Of a stretch of 64,000 bases of DNA, positions 7,935 to 17,374 are shown one piece after another. Both the position numbers and the translations under genes were made by a program. Numbering within the stretch: position 1 is the first letter of the stretch; each line of letters opens with the position of its first letter. Source of the stretch: an uncultured Flaviramulus sp. (GTDB lineage: Bacteria; Bacteroidota; Bacteroidia; Flavobacteriales; Flavobacteriaceae); NCBI GenBank assembly GCA_947495125.1, contig CANLXL010000001.1, positions 806,001-870,000 on the forward strand, given 5' to 3'. The notes below the pieces were generated by a model that saw only the letters and a list, made by a program, of their open reading frames with translations, had not been told where the DNA came from and ran no database searches.

Positions 7935-8288
7935 TTAAACTACTGTTTGTGGATTATGCATACTGACCACTGATAGCACGACAGCACCATTAATCCAATA
8001 ATAAAAGGCATCAATTCCTTCAAACGAAAAAACAAAAGGAGTAATAATAAATACTATCGCAACCATAAAATCAACAATCAAGTGAATTTTATAAGAAACC
8101 ACACGAAAGACTCCTAAATGGTGGTCCGTCAATAATGTTAATATAAATGCTGCGATCCCAGTTGCTATTGAAAGTTGCAATGCCAGTGGATTGGAATTTC
8201 CAAGTCCTAATAAGAAAGGAAGTACTATCAGTGCAATAGCAACAGGATAATCTAAGAATGCGTGTATTCTTTTAGTTACAAATCTCAT
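7935..8288 (-). CDS. SPW-repeat-like four-TM membrane protein
   Basis: A 117-aa protein of two similar halves, each with two membrane helices: the first half starts KRIHAFLDYPVAIALIVLPF and the second YKIHLIVDFMVAIVFIITPF. The internal duplication and the pattern His, Asp/Asp-Tyr/Phe, long helix, conserved Pro-Phe match the SPW-like small integral membrane proteins. These are common in Bacteroidota and have no established function. It is a single gene with its own terminator, between the mobile region and PUL 1. Confidence 0.65.
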   Translation of the reverse strand: MRFVTKRIHAFLDYPVAIALIVLPFLLGLGNSNPLALQLSIATGIAAFILTLLTDHHLGVFRVVSYKIHLIVDFMVAIVFIITPFVFSFEGIDAFYYWINGAVVLSVVSMHNPQTVV

Positions 8289-8396
8289 AATATAAATGTT
8301 TAAGTTATTTAAGCCGAAATTAGTCGATTATCAAAGGGCTTATGCTACAAAAAACGCCTCTTTTATTGTATTTTTTAGACTCATTACACTTTACAT

Positions 8397-8945
8397 TCAA
8401 TCTTTGGATAAAACTTCCTTTCTTATAAAGGAAAAAGCCTTGGAAATTTGAGTCTCCACAGTTTTTACAGAAATATTCAATTCATCTCCAATTTCTTTAT
8501 AAAGTAGCCCTTCTTTTTTGCTTAGCAAAAAAATCTCTTTACATCGAGGCGGTAAAGTTTCAATTAAGGATTGAACTTTGTTTAGTCTTTCTTGTTGAAT
8601 TATTTTATCTTCATCCAGGGTTTCTTCCAGGGTCTCGAAAGTTAATTTCTCAATTAAGCGAAGCTCACTTTTTCGCTTTCTATAACCTTTTATAAAACTA
8701 TGATAAACAGATTTGTATAAGTAATTTTTGAGAGAGGTGTGAATGTTTAAAGATGCTCTTTGTTGCCAAAGATTGACCATTGTTTCTTGAACGACGTCTT
8801 CCGCTTTTGCTTCGTCATTAGTTAAACTTATAGCATACAATAATAAGTCTGAATAGAAATTAGTAAATAGGAATTGATAGGCTGCCTCATTACCAAATTT
8901 CAGTTCGCTAATAAATGTTTTGCTATTATTAAAAGGAGATTTCAT
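8397..8945 (-). CDS. ECF RNA polymerase sigma-70 factor
   Basis: A 182-aa ECF sigma factor. Region 2 spans about residues 10-80 (FLFTNFYSDLLLYAISLTND, AEDVVQETMVNLWQQR) and region 4 about 125-175 (LPPRCKEIFLLSKKEGLLYKEIGDELNISVKTVE). I chose the ATG at 8945 (MKSPFNNSKTF). The open frame continues to 9056, but that extension is encoded by a low-complexity A/T tract and reads as Lys/Phe-rich sequence unlike any sigma factor. It is divergent from a FecR anti-sigma gene 153 bp away. This is the standard sigma/FecR/SusC signalling set, in which FecR releases the sigma factor when the SusC transporter is loaded. Confidence 0.88.
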   Translation of the reverse strand: MKSPFNNSKTFISELKFGNEAAYQFLFTNFYSDLLLYAISLTNDEAKAEDVVQETMVNLWQQRASLNIHTSLKNYLYKSVYHSFIKGYRKRKSELRLIEKLTFETLEETLDEDKIIQQERLNKVQSLIETLPPRCKEIFLLSKKEGLLYKEIGDELNISVKTVETQISKAFSFIRKEVLSKD

Positions 8946-8970
8946 TGTCAGTTTTGAGATAATGATCTTG

Positions 8971-9028
8971 ACAAATAAAAGAAAAATAAAAATGAAATAA
9001 ATAAAAATAAAAAAAAATAAAAAAAAAG
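8971..9028. repeat. A-rich low-complexity tract before the sigma gene
   Basis: About 58 bases made almost only of A with scattered T and rare G, within the divergent promoter region between the sigma factor and fecR. On the sense strand of the sigma gene it is T-rich and would lie just upstream of the ATG at 8945. Such tracts bend DNA and may affect promoter strength. Confidence 0.6.
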
Positions 9029-9097
9029 TAAGGGTTTTTGTTTTGGGAAGCTTCAATAGATAGAATTAACTAAGAGTTAAGTATTGAATAATGACAA

Positions 9098-10291
9098 ATG
9101 AAAGATATAGATTTATTATTTGCTAAATATTTCAAAGGAAATATAAGTGACGAAGAAATGTCTTATTTACAAGATTGGGTTTCAAATAATGAAACTTCTT
9201 TCAAGGAAGTCGTCAAAATTAATTTTTCAATAAATAGTGTATTAAAAAATGGTGATAAAACTGACACTGATATCTCTTTTTCAAAATTTTTGGAGCAAAC
9301 GAAAAACGTTAAAGTTATAAAATCAGAACCTAAAAAGAGATGGTCTGGATGGTTAAAGTATGCAGCTGTGTTTGTCGTTTTAATAACATCTAGTTATTAT
9401 TTATTAAATAATAAAGTATTTGTTTCTAATGATAATATTGAAGAAACAAATAGCGTGACTGAAATTTCTCTTACACTTGGAGACGGTACTGTTAAAAGAA
9501 TTGATACTAATATAAATCAAGATATTTATTCTGAGGAAGGAACCTACGTTTCTACTCAGAATAAAGATGAATTAATTTACGGTAAATCAAAAGGCGAAAT
9601 CGAAAACAAGGATGATCAATTGTCTTATAATGTTCTTTCAATCCCTTATGGACGCATTTTTAGGGTGTCACTGGCTGATGGGACAAGAGTTGTATTAAAT
9701 GCAGGATCTTCTTTAAAATACCCAGAAACTTTTAGTAAAGATGAAGTGAGAGAAGTGTTTTTAGAAGGAGAAGCTCTATTTGAGGTCACTAATGATGTTA
9801 AGCGTCCTTTTTTAGTTAATACTACCAAGCATAAAATACGGGTTTTAGGAACGCAATTTAATGTAAATTCTTATGAAGAAGATCAGATGATGCATACGGT
9901 ATTGGTTGAAGGCTCAGTTGGAATTTATAAAACAAATGACGTTTTTGATATTAAGAAGTCTACGTTGTTAAGTCCTGGGGAAAAAGCTACCTGGACTAGA
10001 TTAGAAAACACAATGAGTGTAGAAAAAACGAACGTAGACCAATATACAGCATGGACAAAAGGTGAATTGATTTTTGTAAATCAACCTTTCAAACAAATGA
10101 TTAAAAGGCTAGAACGACATTATAATGTGAAGATTGAAAATAATTATTTGGAATTAGGAAAGAGTAAATTTTCAGCAACTTTTAAGGGGGAAACTATAGA
10201 TCAAGTAATGAATACAATTCAAAAGTATAGTCACTTCTCTTATAAAATAGAAAACAATAAAATTATTATTAACCATAAAAACCAAAAATAA
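9098..10291 (+). CDS. FecR-family anti-sigma factor
   Basis: A 397-aa inner-membrane protein. The cytoplasmic N-terminus (MKDIDLLFAKYFKGNISDEE) binds the sigma factor. A single membrane helix lies at about 85-105 (YAAVFVVLITSSYYLL). The periplasmic FecR domain is at about 190-285 (LADGTRVVLNAGSSLKYP, FLEGEALFEVTND, VLVEGSVGIY). The C-terminal DUF4974-like domain is at about 320-395 (QPFKQMIKRLERHYNVKIE). It should contact the STN domain of the SusC encoded 94 bp downstream and relay substrate loading to the divergent ECF sigma factor. A strong hairpin separates it from susC. Confidence 0.9.
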   Translation: MKDIDLLFAKYFKGNISDEEMSYLQDWVSNNETSFKEVVKINFSINSVLKNGDKTDTDISFSKFLEQTKNVKVIKSEPKKRWSGWLKYAAVFVVLITSSYYLLNNKVFVSNDNIEETNSVTEISLTLGDGTVKRIDTNINQDIYSEEGTYVSTQNKDELIYGKSKGEIENKDDQLSYNVLSIPYGRIFRVSLADGTRVVLNAGSSLKYPETFSKDEVREVFLEGEALFEVTNDVKRPFLVNTTKHKIRVLGTQFNVNSYEEDQMMHTVLVEGSVGIYKTNDVFDIKKSTLLSPGEKATWTRLENTMSVEKTNVDQYTAWTKGELIFVNQPFKQMIKRLERHYNVKIENNYLELGKSKFSATFKGETIDQVMNTIQKYSHFSYKIENNKIIINHKNQK

Positions 10292-10335
10292 TATGATTTG
10301 AAAACCAACTAAACCAAGGAATCTACTTTAAAAAA

Positions 10336-10365
10336 AATCGGAAAATGTTCGTGCATTTCCCGATT
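10336..10365 (+). promoter_or_regulatory. Stem-loop between fecR and susC
   Basis: AATCGGAAAATG (10336-10347) pairs with CATTTCCCGATT (10354-10365) at 11 of 12 positions around a 6-nt loop. It sits 20 bp before the susC start. On the plus strand it is preceded by an A-run and not followed by a T-run. On the minus strand it would look like a perfect terminator, but no minus-strand gene ends here. It may set the ratio of fecR to susC mRNA by processing or attenuation. Confidence 0.5.
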
Positions 10366-10385
10366 ATAAGTGATTCAACAAACTA

Positions 10386-13300
10386 ATGTTAAACCACCAA
10401 ATACAGTACAAAAGTATGAAAAAAATCATAGTACATAAATTTCTATGTCTTAATACAACCAAATTAAGTTTAAAAATGCGATTGACGACAGTATTATTAG
10501 TAGTCTCCCTTTTTAAAATTCAGGCAAATACTTATTCTCAGAATACTAAAATTACGTTAAATCTTAAGAATGTAACTATTTTAGAGGTTTTTAAAACCAT
10601 CGAGTCCAAAACGGAATTTAGTTTCTTCTATAATAACCCTGATATAGATATTAACAGAAAAGTATCGATAAAAGTTAGAAAAACTACAATTAGCGAAATA
10701 TTAGATAAATTATTATTTGGTACTAATCTACACCATGATGTAGTAGATAGACAAATTGTTTTATATCCAAAAGAGCCGGATCCTGTACCTATTAATAAGA
10801 TAGAGCTGGAAATTATTCAACAGAACGAAGTTAAAGGAGTCATAACAGACGAGAATAATGTACCATTGCCTGGAGCCAATATTTTAGAGAAGGGCACCAG
10901 CAATGGAACCCAGACCGATTTTGATGGTAATTTCACATTAAGTGTAGGCAGTGTTAATTCGGTATTAGTGGTGTCTTATGTAGGGTATGTATCCCAAGAA
11001 ATTACTGTGGGCACTAAAACAAATTTTAATATTAAATTACAAGAAGATTCTGCAAAATTAGATGAAGTTATAGTGGTTGCTTTTGGTACGCAAAAAAAGG
11101 AGAGTGTTGTATCTTCGATAACATCTATTGATGTAGGCAACCTCCAAGCCATTCCAACAAGCAATATTACAACGGCATTATCTGGTCAAATGACAGGACT
11201 TGTATCATATCAAAGTACAGGAGCACCTGGTGACGATAATGCTCAATTCTTTATCCGTAATGCAGCTTCATTTGGAAATAACGTAAGATCGCCATTAATT
11301 CTGGTTGATAATGTTGAAATAGACTCACGCCAATTATCGCGTCTTAGCCCAGATGACATTCAAAGCTTCTCTATCCTTAAAGATGCTGCTGCAACAGCTT
11401 TATATGGAGCACGTGGTGGTAATGGTGTAGTGCTTATTACAACTAGACAAGGTAAGGAAGGTAAAGCTGTTATTAGCCTTAGGGCAGAATCTTCTGTATC
11501 AACACCTACAACGAAGGTTAGTCTTGCAGACCCAATTAGCTATATGAAAAATTTTAATGAGGCTATTTTAACGAGAGACCCCGTGGCCTCACCGCGTTAT
11601 TCCTTAGAAAGAATTGAAAGAACACAAGATCCAAACCGTAACCAATATGTTTACCCGGCTACCAATTGGTTAGAAGAATTAACTAGAGATTATTCTATAA
11701 ATAAAAGAGCAAACCTGAATGTTAGTGGTGGTGGTAAAGTTGCACAATACTATGTAGGTGGTTCTTTCTCGCAAGATAATGGTATATTAAAAGTTGATAA
11801 TGTCAATAAATGGAATACTAATATCCGGTTTAGAAAATATACATTGCGCTCAAATGTCAATGTCAATATCTCGCCAAAAACAAGGATGGTTGTTCGTTTG
11901 AATGGTGCATTTGATGATTACCGTGGACCAATAGGAGAATTAGGAAATAATGGTAGAAACACTTACTTTCAAGCGTTAAATGCTGATCCTGTTTTATTCC
12001 CTGCCGTGTACGCACCCGATGAAGCGTTTTCATTCGCACCATATTTATTATTTGGTAATTCTCAAGCTAACGGAGCTACTGATGAGTCTGTTGGATTTAT
12101 TAACCCATACGCAAGGTTATTACAAGGTTATGAAGATAATAGGTCTAGTACTTTGTCTGCACAGTTAGAATTATATCAGGATTTAGACTTTGTTACAGAC
12201 GGGTTAGACCTGAAATTTATAGGTAACCTTTCAAGGTTTGGGAATTTTAGCCTTAGAAGATCTTACAACCCCTATTATTTCACAATCCCATCAAATGGTT
12301 ATAGTCCCAGCCAAGATGCTTTAACACCTGAGGATGATGGATATACTTTATTCCCAATAAATCCAACCACGGGTAGTAGATTTATTAATTATGCCGGTGG
12401 TGATCAAAATGTATCCTCTACTATGTATGGAGAGTTGTCCTTTATTTATAGTAAAGCCTTTAATGAAAAACATGAAGTTGGCGCTTTGCTCGTAGGTACA
12501 ATAAGAGAGTTTCTTGACGGAAAGAGTACTTTCCCTACTGATGACGGTGGACAACGTACTCTGTTTGAAAACACTCTACCTAACCGAAATTTAGGAGTTG
12601 CAGGACGTCTTACCTATGCTTACGATGGAAAATATTTTACAGAGTTCAATTTTGGATACAACGGTTCTGAGAGATTTGCTAAAGGTGACCGTTATGGCTT
12701 CTATCCTTCGTTTGGTATGGGATGGTACATATCTAAAGAGGATTTTTTCTCTGACTCAACTATTGGTAAGACTGTTTCTAAGCTTAAACTTAGAGGAACT
12801 TATGGAACGGCTGGTAATGATGATCTTGGTGGACCTAATAGATTCTACTATCTGTCAAGCGTAAACTTAAACTCAAATCGTGGAGGATTTTGGGGCAATA
12901 ATCCAGCTCAAGAACTTTACACTAGGCCAACCATTTCTATTAACAGTCCCGGTAACCCTGATATCACTTGGGAGGTTACTCAAAAGGCAAATTTAGCCCT
13001 TGAGATAGGGCTTTTTGATAATAAACTGTCTATCATTCCAGAAGTTTACTGGGAGAGAAGAAAAAACATATTACAGAGAAGATCAGAAATTCCAGCAACA
13101 TTAGGTTTGCCGTATGAATTATATAGTAATGTACAAGTTAATGTTGCAAAGGGATTCGAAGTAGCAACAGATTATAAGGGTTATGTTACTATTGGATCAG
13201 ATGATATGTGGTTTTTAGTAAGAGGAAACTTTACTTATGGTACCGCTAAAGTGAAAACTTTTGATGAAATTGGGACAGATAAAGCACCCTGGATTTCAAG

Positions 13301-13982
13301 AGTAGGACATTCGCCTTCTCAGAATTTTGGATATGTTGCTGAGCATCTTTTTGTTGATGATCAAGAAGTAGCAAACTCTGCATCACAGGAAGCCTTAGGT
13401 GATCAAATAATGGCTGGAGATATCAAGTATGTTGATATTAACAAAGATGGTGTTATCAACCAGTTTGATGTTGTCCCTCTTGGATATCCAAGAGTTCCAG
13501 AAATTCAATATGGCTTTGGAGGAAGTGCAGGATATAAGAATTTTGATCTTAACTTTTTCTTTCAAGGTCAAGCACGTTATTCATTTTGGATTAACCCTAA
13601 TGAAATAGCTCCTTTTATACCAACAGGTGGTGGAAATAGAGCCCTGTTAAGTTGGATTGCAGATAACCACTGGACAGAATCTAATAGAAATCTCCACGCT
13701 CAATGGCCAAGACTCTCAAATACTACTGGAGTTGGAAACCAGAATAACTTTCAGACCAGTACATACTTTATGAGAACTGCTTCCTATTTAAGGTTAAAGC
13801 AAGCGGAGATTGGATATACATTTCCAGATAAAAACAATATGACAATCAGGGCTTATGTAAGTGGTACAAATTTATTAACTCTATCAAAATTTGATCTTTG
13901 GGATCCTGAAATGGGAGGAAATGGTTTGGCTTACCCGCTGCAAAAGGTGTTTAACCTGGGACTTCAAATTAATTTTAAATAA
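10386..13982 (+). CDS. SusC/RagA TonB-dependent transporter with STN domain
   Basis: A 1198-aa outer-membrane transporter. The signal segment is at about 30-50 (LTTVLLVVSLFKIQANTYSQ). An STN domain spans about 55-125 (LNLKNVTILEVFKTIESKTEFSF split over two strands), followed by a carboxypeptidase-D-like domain at about 150-225 (KGVITDENNVPLPGANI). The plug domain starts after the TonB-box-like stretch DEVIVVAFGTQKK, and the C-terminal barrel ends LGLQINFK. The STN domain marks it as a signal-transducing transporter working with the upstream FecR and sigma factor. SusD follows 14 bp downstream. The start lies well upstream of the signal peptide; a shorter start at the in-frame MKKIIVHKF (10416) is equally plausible. 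Confidence 0.93.
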   Translation: MLNHQIQYKSMKKIIVHKFLCLNTTKLSLKMRLTTVLLVVSLFKIQANTYSQNTKITLNLKNVTILEVFKTIESKTEFSFFYNNPDIDINRKVSIKVRKTTISEILDKLLFGTNLHHDVVDRQIVLYPKEPDPVPINKIELEIIQQNEVKGVITDENNVPLPGANILEKGTSNGTQTDFDGNFTLSVGSVNSVLVVSYVGYVSQEITVGTKTNFNIKLQEDSAKLDEVIVVAFGTQKKESVVSSITSIDVGNLQAIPTSNITTALSGQMTGLVSYQSTGAPGDDNAQFFIRNAASFGNNVRSPLILVDNVEIDSRQLSRLSPDDIQSFSILKDAAATALYGARGGNGVVLITTRQGKEGKAVISLRAESSVSTPTTKVSLADPISYMKNFNEAILTRDPVASPRYSLERIERTQDPNRNQYVYPATNWLEELTRDYSINKRANLNVSGGGKVAQYYVGGSFSQDNGILKVDNVNKWNTNIRFRKYTLRSNVNVNISPKTRMVVRLNGAFDDYRGPIGELGNNGRNTYFQALNADPVLFPAVYAPDEAFSFAPYLLFGNSQANGATDESVGFINPYARLLQGYEDNRSSTLSAQLELYQDLDFVTDGLDLKFIGNLSRFGNFSLRRSYNPYYFTIPSNGYSPSQDALTPEDDGYTLFPINPTTGSRFINYAGGDQNVSSTMYGELSFIYSKAFNEKHEVGALLVGTIREFLDGKSTFPTDDGGQRTLFENTLPNRNLGVAGRLTYAYDGKYFTEFNFGYNGSERFAKGDRYGFYPSFGMGWYISKEDFFSDSTIGKTVSKLKLRGTYGTAGNDDLGGPNRFYYLSSVNLNSNRGGFWGNNPAQELYTRPTISINSPGNPDITWEVTQKANLALEIGLFDNKLSIIPEVYWERRKNILQRRSEIPATLGLPYELYSNVQVNVAKGFEVATDYKGYVTIGSDDMWFLVRGNFTYGTAKVKTFDEIGTDKAPWISRVGHSPSQNFGYVAEHLFVDDQEVANSASQEALGDQIMAGDIKYVDINKDGVINQFDVVPLGYPRVPEIQYGFGGSAGYKNFDLNFFFQGQARYSFWINPNEIAPFIPTGGGNRALLSWIADNHWTESNRNLHAQWPRLSNTTGVGNQNNFQTSTYFMRTASYLRLKQAEIGYTFPDKNNMTIRAYVSGTNLLTLSKFDLWDPEMGGNGLAYPLQKVFNLGLQINFK

Positions 13983-13996
13983 CAATTAAATCAAAC

Positions 13997-15973
13997 ATGA
14001 AACGCATGAAAAACATAATAAATATAAAGAAGATTGCACTGATATTTATCTTAATAGCTTTCAGTACAATTTCCTGTAGCGATTATTTAGATGTCGTTCC
14101 GGGAGACAGTCCTGTGCTTCAAGATGCCTTTCTTGATAGGAATGAATCTGAAAAATATCTGGTAACTTGTTATACCTTTATTCCAAGTTATGGAAACCCA
14201 ACTAGAAGTTTACCTCTAGTGGGATGTGATGAGATTTTTTATACAACGGACGACATTCAGTTTACTGCTCGAGGTCCTTTGCCAAACCCTTATCGTTATG
14301 GATATGGAGCTACAAATACATCCAGTAATCCGATAATGAATTTCTGGGAAGGAAATAATGGAGCTGCAAACTTATGGGAAGGGATCAGACATTGTAATGT
14401 CTTCCTAGAGCACATGCCATTAGAAGCTGGAGGACCTGTGAATATGGAGGAGAGTGAACGTAAACAATGGATGGCAGAGGTAAAGGTATTAAAAGCATTT
14501 TACCATTACTACTTATTTACGTTGTATGGCCCTATACCAATTGTAGATAAAGCTGTTTCTACAAATTCTGGAGTTAATGAATTTAAGATCTATCGTGAGC
14601 CTGTTGATGTCGTTACAGATTATATTGTGAAGACTATAGATGAAGCACTTCCTGATTTAAAAAATCATACAGGTATTGCCCTTGGTAGCGAAGCCGGGAG
14701 GATAACCAAAACGGTAGCTCTTGCTATAAAAGCCAAGACATTGGTCTGGGGAGCTAGTCCTTTGTTTAACGGTAATAGTGACTTTAGTCTAGTAGACAAT
14801 AGAGGTGAACAATTGTTTCCTCAGTCTTATGACCAAGGCAAATGGCAATTGGCTGCAGATGCAGTAAAGGATGTGCTGGATTCAGCAGAGGAAAATGGTT
14901 TCAGTTTACATTATTCTGATGGCAGCGAAATAAGAGGGGATGCACCAAGTCAGGCAACTATTGACCGTTTATCTGTAAGAGAAGCTGTGGTTACGCATTG
15001 GAATAACGAAGTTATTTGGGCAAACTATGAAGACAATGGTTCTAGAACCTTACAGACTTGGGCAGGAGCATATTATCCAGGAACACAACCACAAGGTAAA
15101 TCAGTTGGCCAAAGGCAAGCTTCACCTCTTCATGTTGTTGAGCAATTTTATTCAGCTAATGGAGTACCTATTAGTGTAGATAATGACTGGATTAATAATG
15201 GATGGTATAATAACAGGTTTACACCTGTTGAAGTAGGGGCTTCCAATAGCACTGAGGCTGTAGAAGGTCAAACTACTGCTCAAATTAATTTAAATCGTTC
15301 CCCTCGTTTCTATGCAAGCGTTGGTTTTGATCGAGGGTATTGGGAAGGGCTTGACTACAGTGAAGCTGATTTTAGGCATTTACGTGCCCGTGCAGGTGAA
15401 GTAAGTGGAGCTATAGGCGTGCAGTCTATATCAATGACCGGCTATTATTGCAAGAAGGTTTCCGGAATTAACAACACCTTTCTTAGTCCTGTAACGGGAA
15501 CAGGTTTTCAATCCACTCCTTATGCTTTTCCAATTTTCAGATTAGCTGATTTTAAACTTCTTTATGCGGAATGTTTAAATGAGTTAGGAAATGGTTATAA
15601 TGAGATTTTACCCATTTTAGATGAGATAAGAGATAGGTCTGGAATTCTTCCCGTTAAAGAAGCCTGGGACAATCATACAAATCTTACTGATTATGATAAT
15701 CAAGCTGGGTTAAGACAAATTATCAGAAATGAAAGATTGAATGAATTTGCATATGAAGGTGAACGCTTTTGGGATACAAGACGCTGGCAAACAGCTTTGT
15801 CTAATATGAATACTCCTATACGAACTTGGAATATTTGGGGCGAAACAATAGATGATTATTACAATGTTATCACTAGACAAAGGCCATCTTATTCATTTAA
15901 GAATTACTTAATGCCAATAAGTGAAACATCGTTAATTAATAACTCTAACCTTGTACAAAATCCGGGTTGGTAA
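13997..15973 (+). CDS. SusD/RagB-family glycan-binding lipoprotein
   Basis: A 658-aa surface lipoprotein. The N-terminus has a membrane segment ending in the lipobox FSTISCSDYLD, with Cys at about residue 27. A TPR-like helical region follows (MAEVKVLKAFYHYYLFTLYG), and the C-terminal motif NERLNEFAYEGERFWDTRRW is diagnostic for SusD. It forms the lid of the SusC barrel and binds the oligosaccharide before import. The ATG at 13997 follows susC by 14 bp; a second Met (MKNI) could also serve. It overlaps the long version of the next ORF by 7 bp, showing tight coupling. Confidence 0.93.
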   Translation: MKRMKNIINIKKIALIFILIAFSTISCSDYLDVVPGDSPVLQDAFLDRNESEKYLVTCYTFIPSYGNPTRSLPLVGCDEIFYTTDDIQFTARGPLPNPYRYGYGATNTSSNPIMNFWEGNNGAANLWEGIRHCNVFLEHMPLEAGGPVNMEESERKQWMAEVKVLKAFYHYYLFTLYGPIPIVDKAVSTNSGVNEFKIYREPVDVVTDYIVKTIDEALPDLKNHTGIALGSEAGRITKTVALAIKAKTLVWGASPLFNGNSDFSLVDNRGEQLFPQSYDQGKWQLAADAVKDVLDSAEENGFSLHYSDGSEIRGDAPSQATIDRLSVREAVVTHWNNEVIWANYEDNGSRTLQTWAGAYYPGTQPQGKSVGQRQASPLHVVEQFYSANGVPISVDNDWINNGWYNNRFTPVEVGASNSTEAVEGQTTAQINLNRSPRFYASVGFDRGYWEGLDYSEADFRHLRARAGEVSGAIGVQSISMTGYYCKKVSGINNTFLSPVTGTGFQSTPYAFPIFRLADFKLLYAECLNELGNGYNEILPILDEIRDRSGILPVKEAWDNHTNLTDYDNQAGLRQIIRNERLNEFAYEGERFWDTRRWQTALSNMNTPIRTWNIWGETIDDYYNVITRQRPSYSFKNYLMPISETSLINNSNLVQNPGW

Positions 15974-16002
15974 ACACTTTTAAAAATCTAAAAACGATTA
16001 TT

Positions 16003-17337
16003 ATGAGAAAAATAAATATTTATACACGCAATACATTAACCCTGATGTTGGCAGCATTACTATTTTTCGGGTGCGACACATATTTGTCTCCAGAGGTTCA
16101 TGTAAAGAACAATGAAGCACCTCCAGTACTTGAGAGTGCTACTGTAACCAATATTAGTGGGGGTGCTAAGATTGCGTTTGAATTGCCAAAAGGGATAGAT
16201 GATTTGTTATATGTAAAAGCTACATATCTAAGAAATGGTGAAGTTGCGGAAGCAAGAGTATCTCGATATGACAATGTGCTTTTTGTTAGAGGATTAAGGG
16301 ATACCGAAAAAACAGTAGACGTAACATTAGTCGTTGGTAATTCCAGTGGTAAAGAATCGGAACCAACAATTGTTCAAGTAAAACCTTTTATTGCTCCTAT
16401 TGACTATGCTTTAGAATCTATGCTGGCAGGTGAAACCTTTGGTGGGCTTGACCTTAGTTGGGAAAATCCTACTGAAGCAACTTTAATTGCTAAAGTCTTT
16501 ACTGCTGCTGTGGTGACACCCGATGGAGACCCTGTTCTAACAGAGATATTCTCTGAAGACACAAAATTGGTAGCTCCTGCATATAAAGTCCGAGGGGAGG
16601 TAATTGGAGGATTAGCTGCAGTTCCAACCGACTTTCAATTCATATTTAAAGATGTTTACGGGAATGAAACTGAACCTTTAACCCTTACAAGAACACCTAT
16701 TTTTGAAGAGTATTTAGAGCCTATAGCAACTGGCATTTTTCCATTCAACGGAATATCAGAACATAGTGCTACATTGGCAGCAGCAGACCCTACTTTAACA
16801 TGGGATGGCCCTAACTGGGGAGACAGGTCTTCTTATAAATTGTGGGATGGCAGATGGAATAGTAACCCTGATTGTTATTGGGCAGTAGGTCATGATGTAA
16901 ATAACCTGGGAGGACCTGAAGCATTTAAAGACAAAAAAAGTGCTTTTGTTACCATCGATTTACAAAATCCTTCCAAACTGAGTCGATATCATATCCATGG
17001 CATGAGGAATAAGCAATTCGTATGGAATGAATCTGCTCCTAAAAAATGGCGTATTTGGGTGACCTCAGATTTAACTGAAGAAGAAGCAAGTGTATGGGGT
17101 CCGGGTTCAAATTGGGAAATTGCTAATGATTTTACGGTTCCAGATCCTCTTGACGGCAAAATTGCTCATGACGTGACAAACTCTGATTATGATACTTGGA
17201 ATGAAGGTTGGGAACAAGAGCTTACACATATAGATTATCCTGTCCGTTTTCTTAGGTTGGAAGTATATGAAGCTTGGACTACTACAGTTACCGGTGGAGC
17301 CACAGCCGAACTTCAGGTTTACGGAGCTCCCCAATAA
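16003..17337 (+). CDS. DUF4959/DUF5000-type surface lipoprotein
   Basis: A 444-aa lipoprotein from the ATG at 16003 (MRKINIYTRNTL); the frame is open back to 15967. The lipobox is ALLFFGCDTYLSP. Two fibronectin-like segments follow, one an acidic-Gly-rich DUF4959-type domain (about 45-130) and one spanning about 130-240. The C-terminal discoidin-like domain (about 260-440) contains YKLWDGRWNSNPDCYW and FVTIDLQNPSKLSRYHIHG. It occupies the SusE/SusF position and should be an outer-surface glycan-binding protein of PUL 1. Domain names are from sequence resemblance. No catalytic residues are apparent. Confidence 0.8.
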   Translation: MRKINIYTRNTLTLMLAALLFFGCDTYLSPEVHVKNNEAPPVLESATVTNISGGAKIAFELPKGIDDLLYVKATYLRNGEVAEARVSRYDNVLFVRGLRDTEKTVDVTLVVGNSSGKESEPTIVQVKPFIAPIDYALESMLAGETFGGLDLSWENPTEATLIAKVFTAAVVTPDGDPVLTEIFSEDTKLVAPAYKVRGEVIGGLAAVPTDFQFIFKDVYGNETEPLTLTRTPIFEEYLEPIATGIFPFNGISEHSATLAAADPTLTWDGPNWGDRSSYKLWDGRWNSNPDCYWAVGHDVNNLGGPEAFKDKKSAFVTIDLQNPSKLSRYHIHGMRNKQFVWNESAPKKWRIWVTSDLTEEEASVWGPGSNWEIANDFTVPDPLDGKIAHDVTNSDYDTWNEGWEQELTHIDYPVRFLRLEVYEAWTTTVTGGATAELQVYGAPQ

Positions 17338-17374
17338 ATAATTAATAAGATTGTTTGATTTTAAACAAAATAAA

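Noticed and set aside
8946-9056. N-terminal 37-residue extension of the sigma factor
   Set aside because: It is encoded by a low-complexity A/T tract, gives a Phe/Ile/Lys run absent from sigma factors, and a good internal ATG lies exactly at the expected start.
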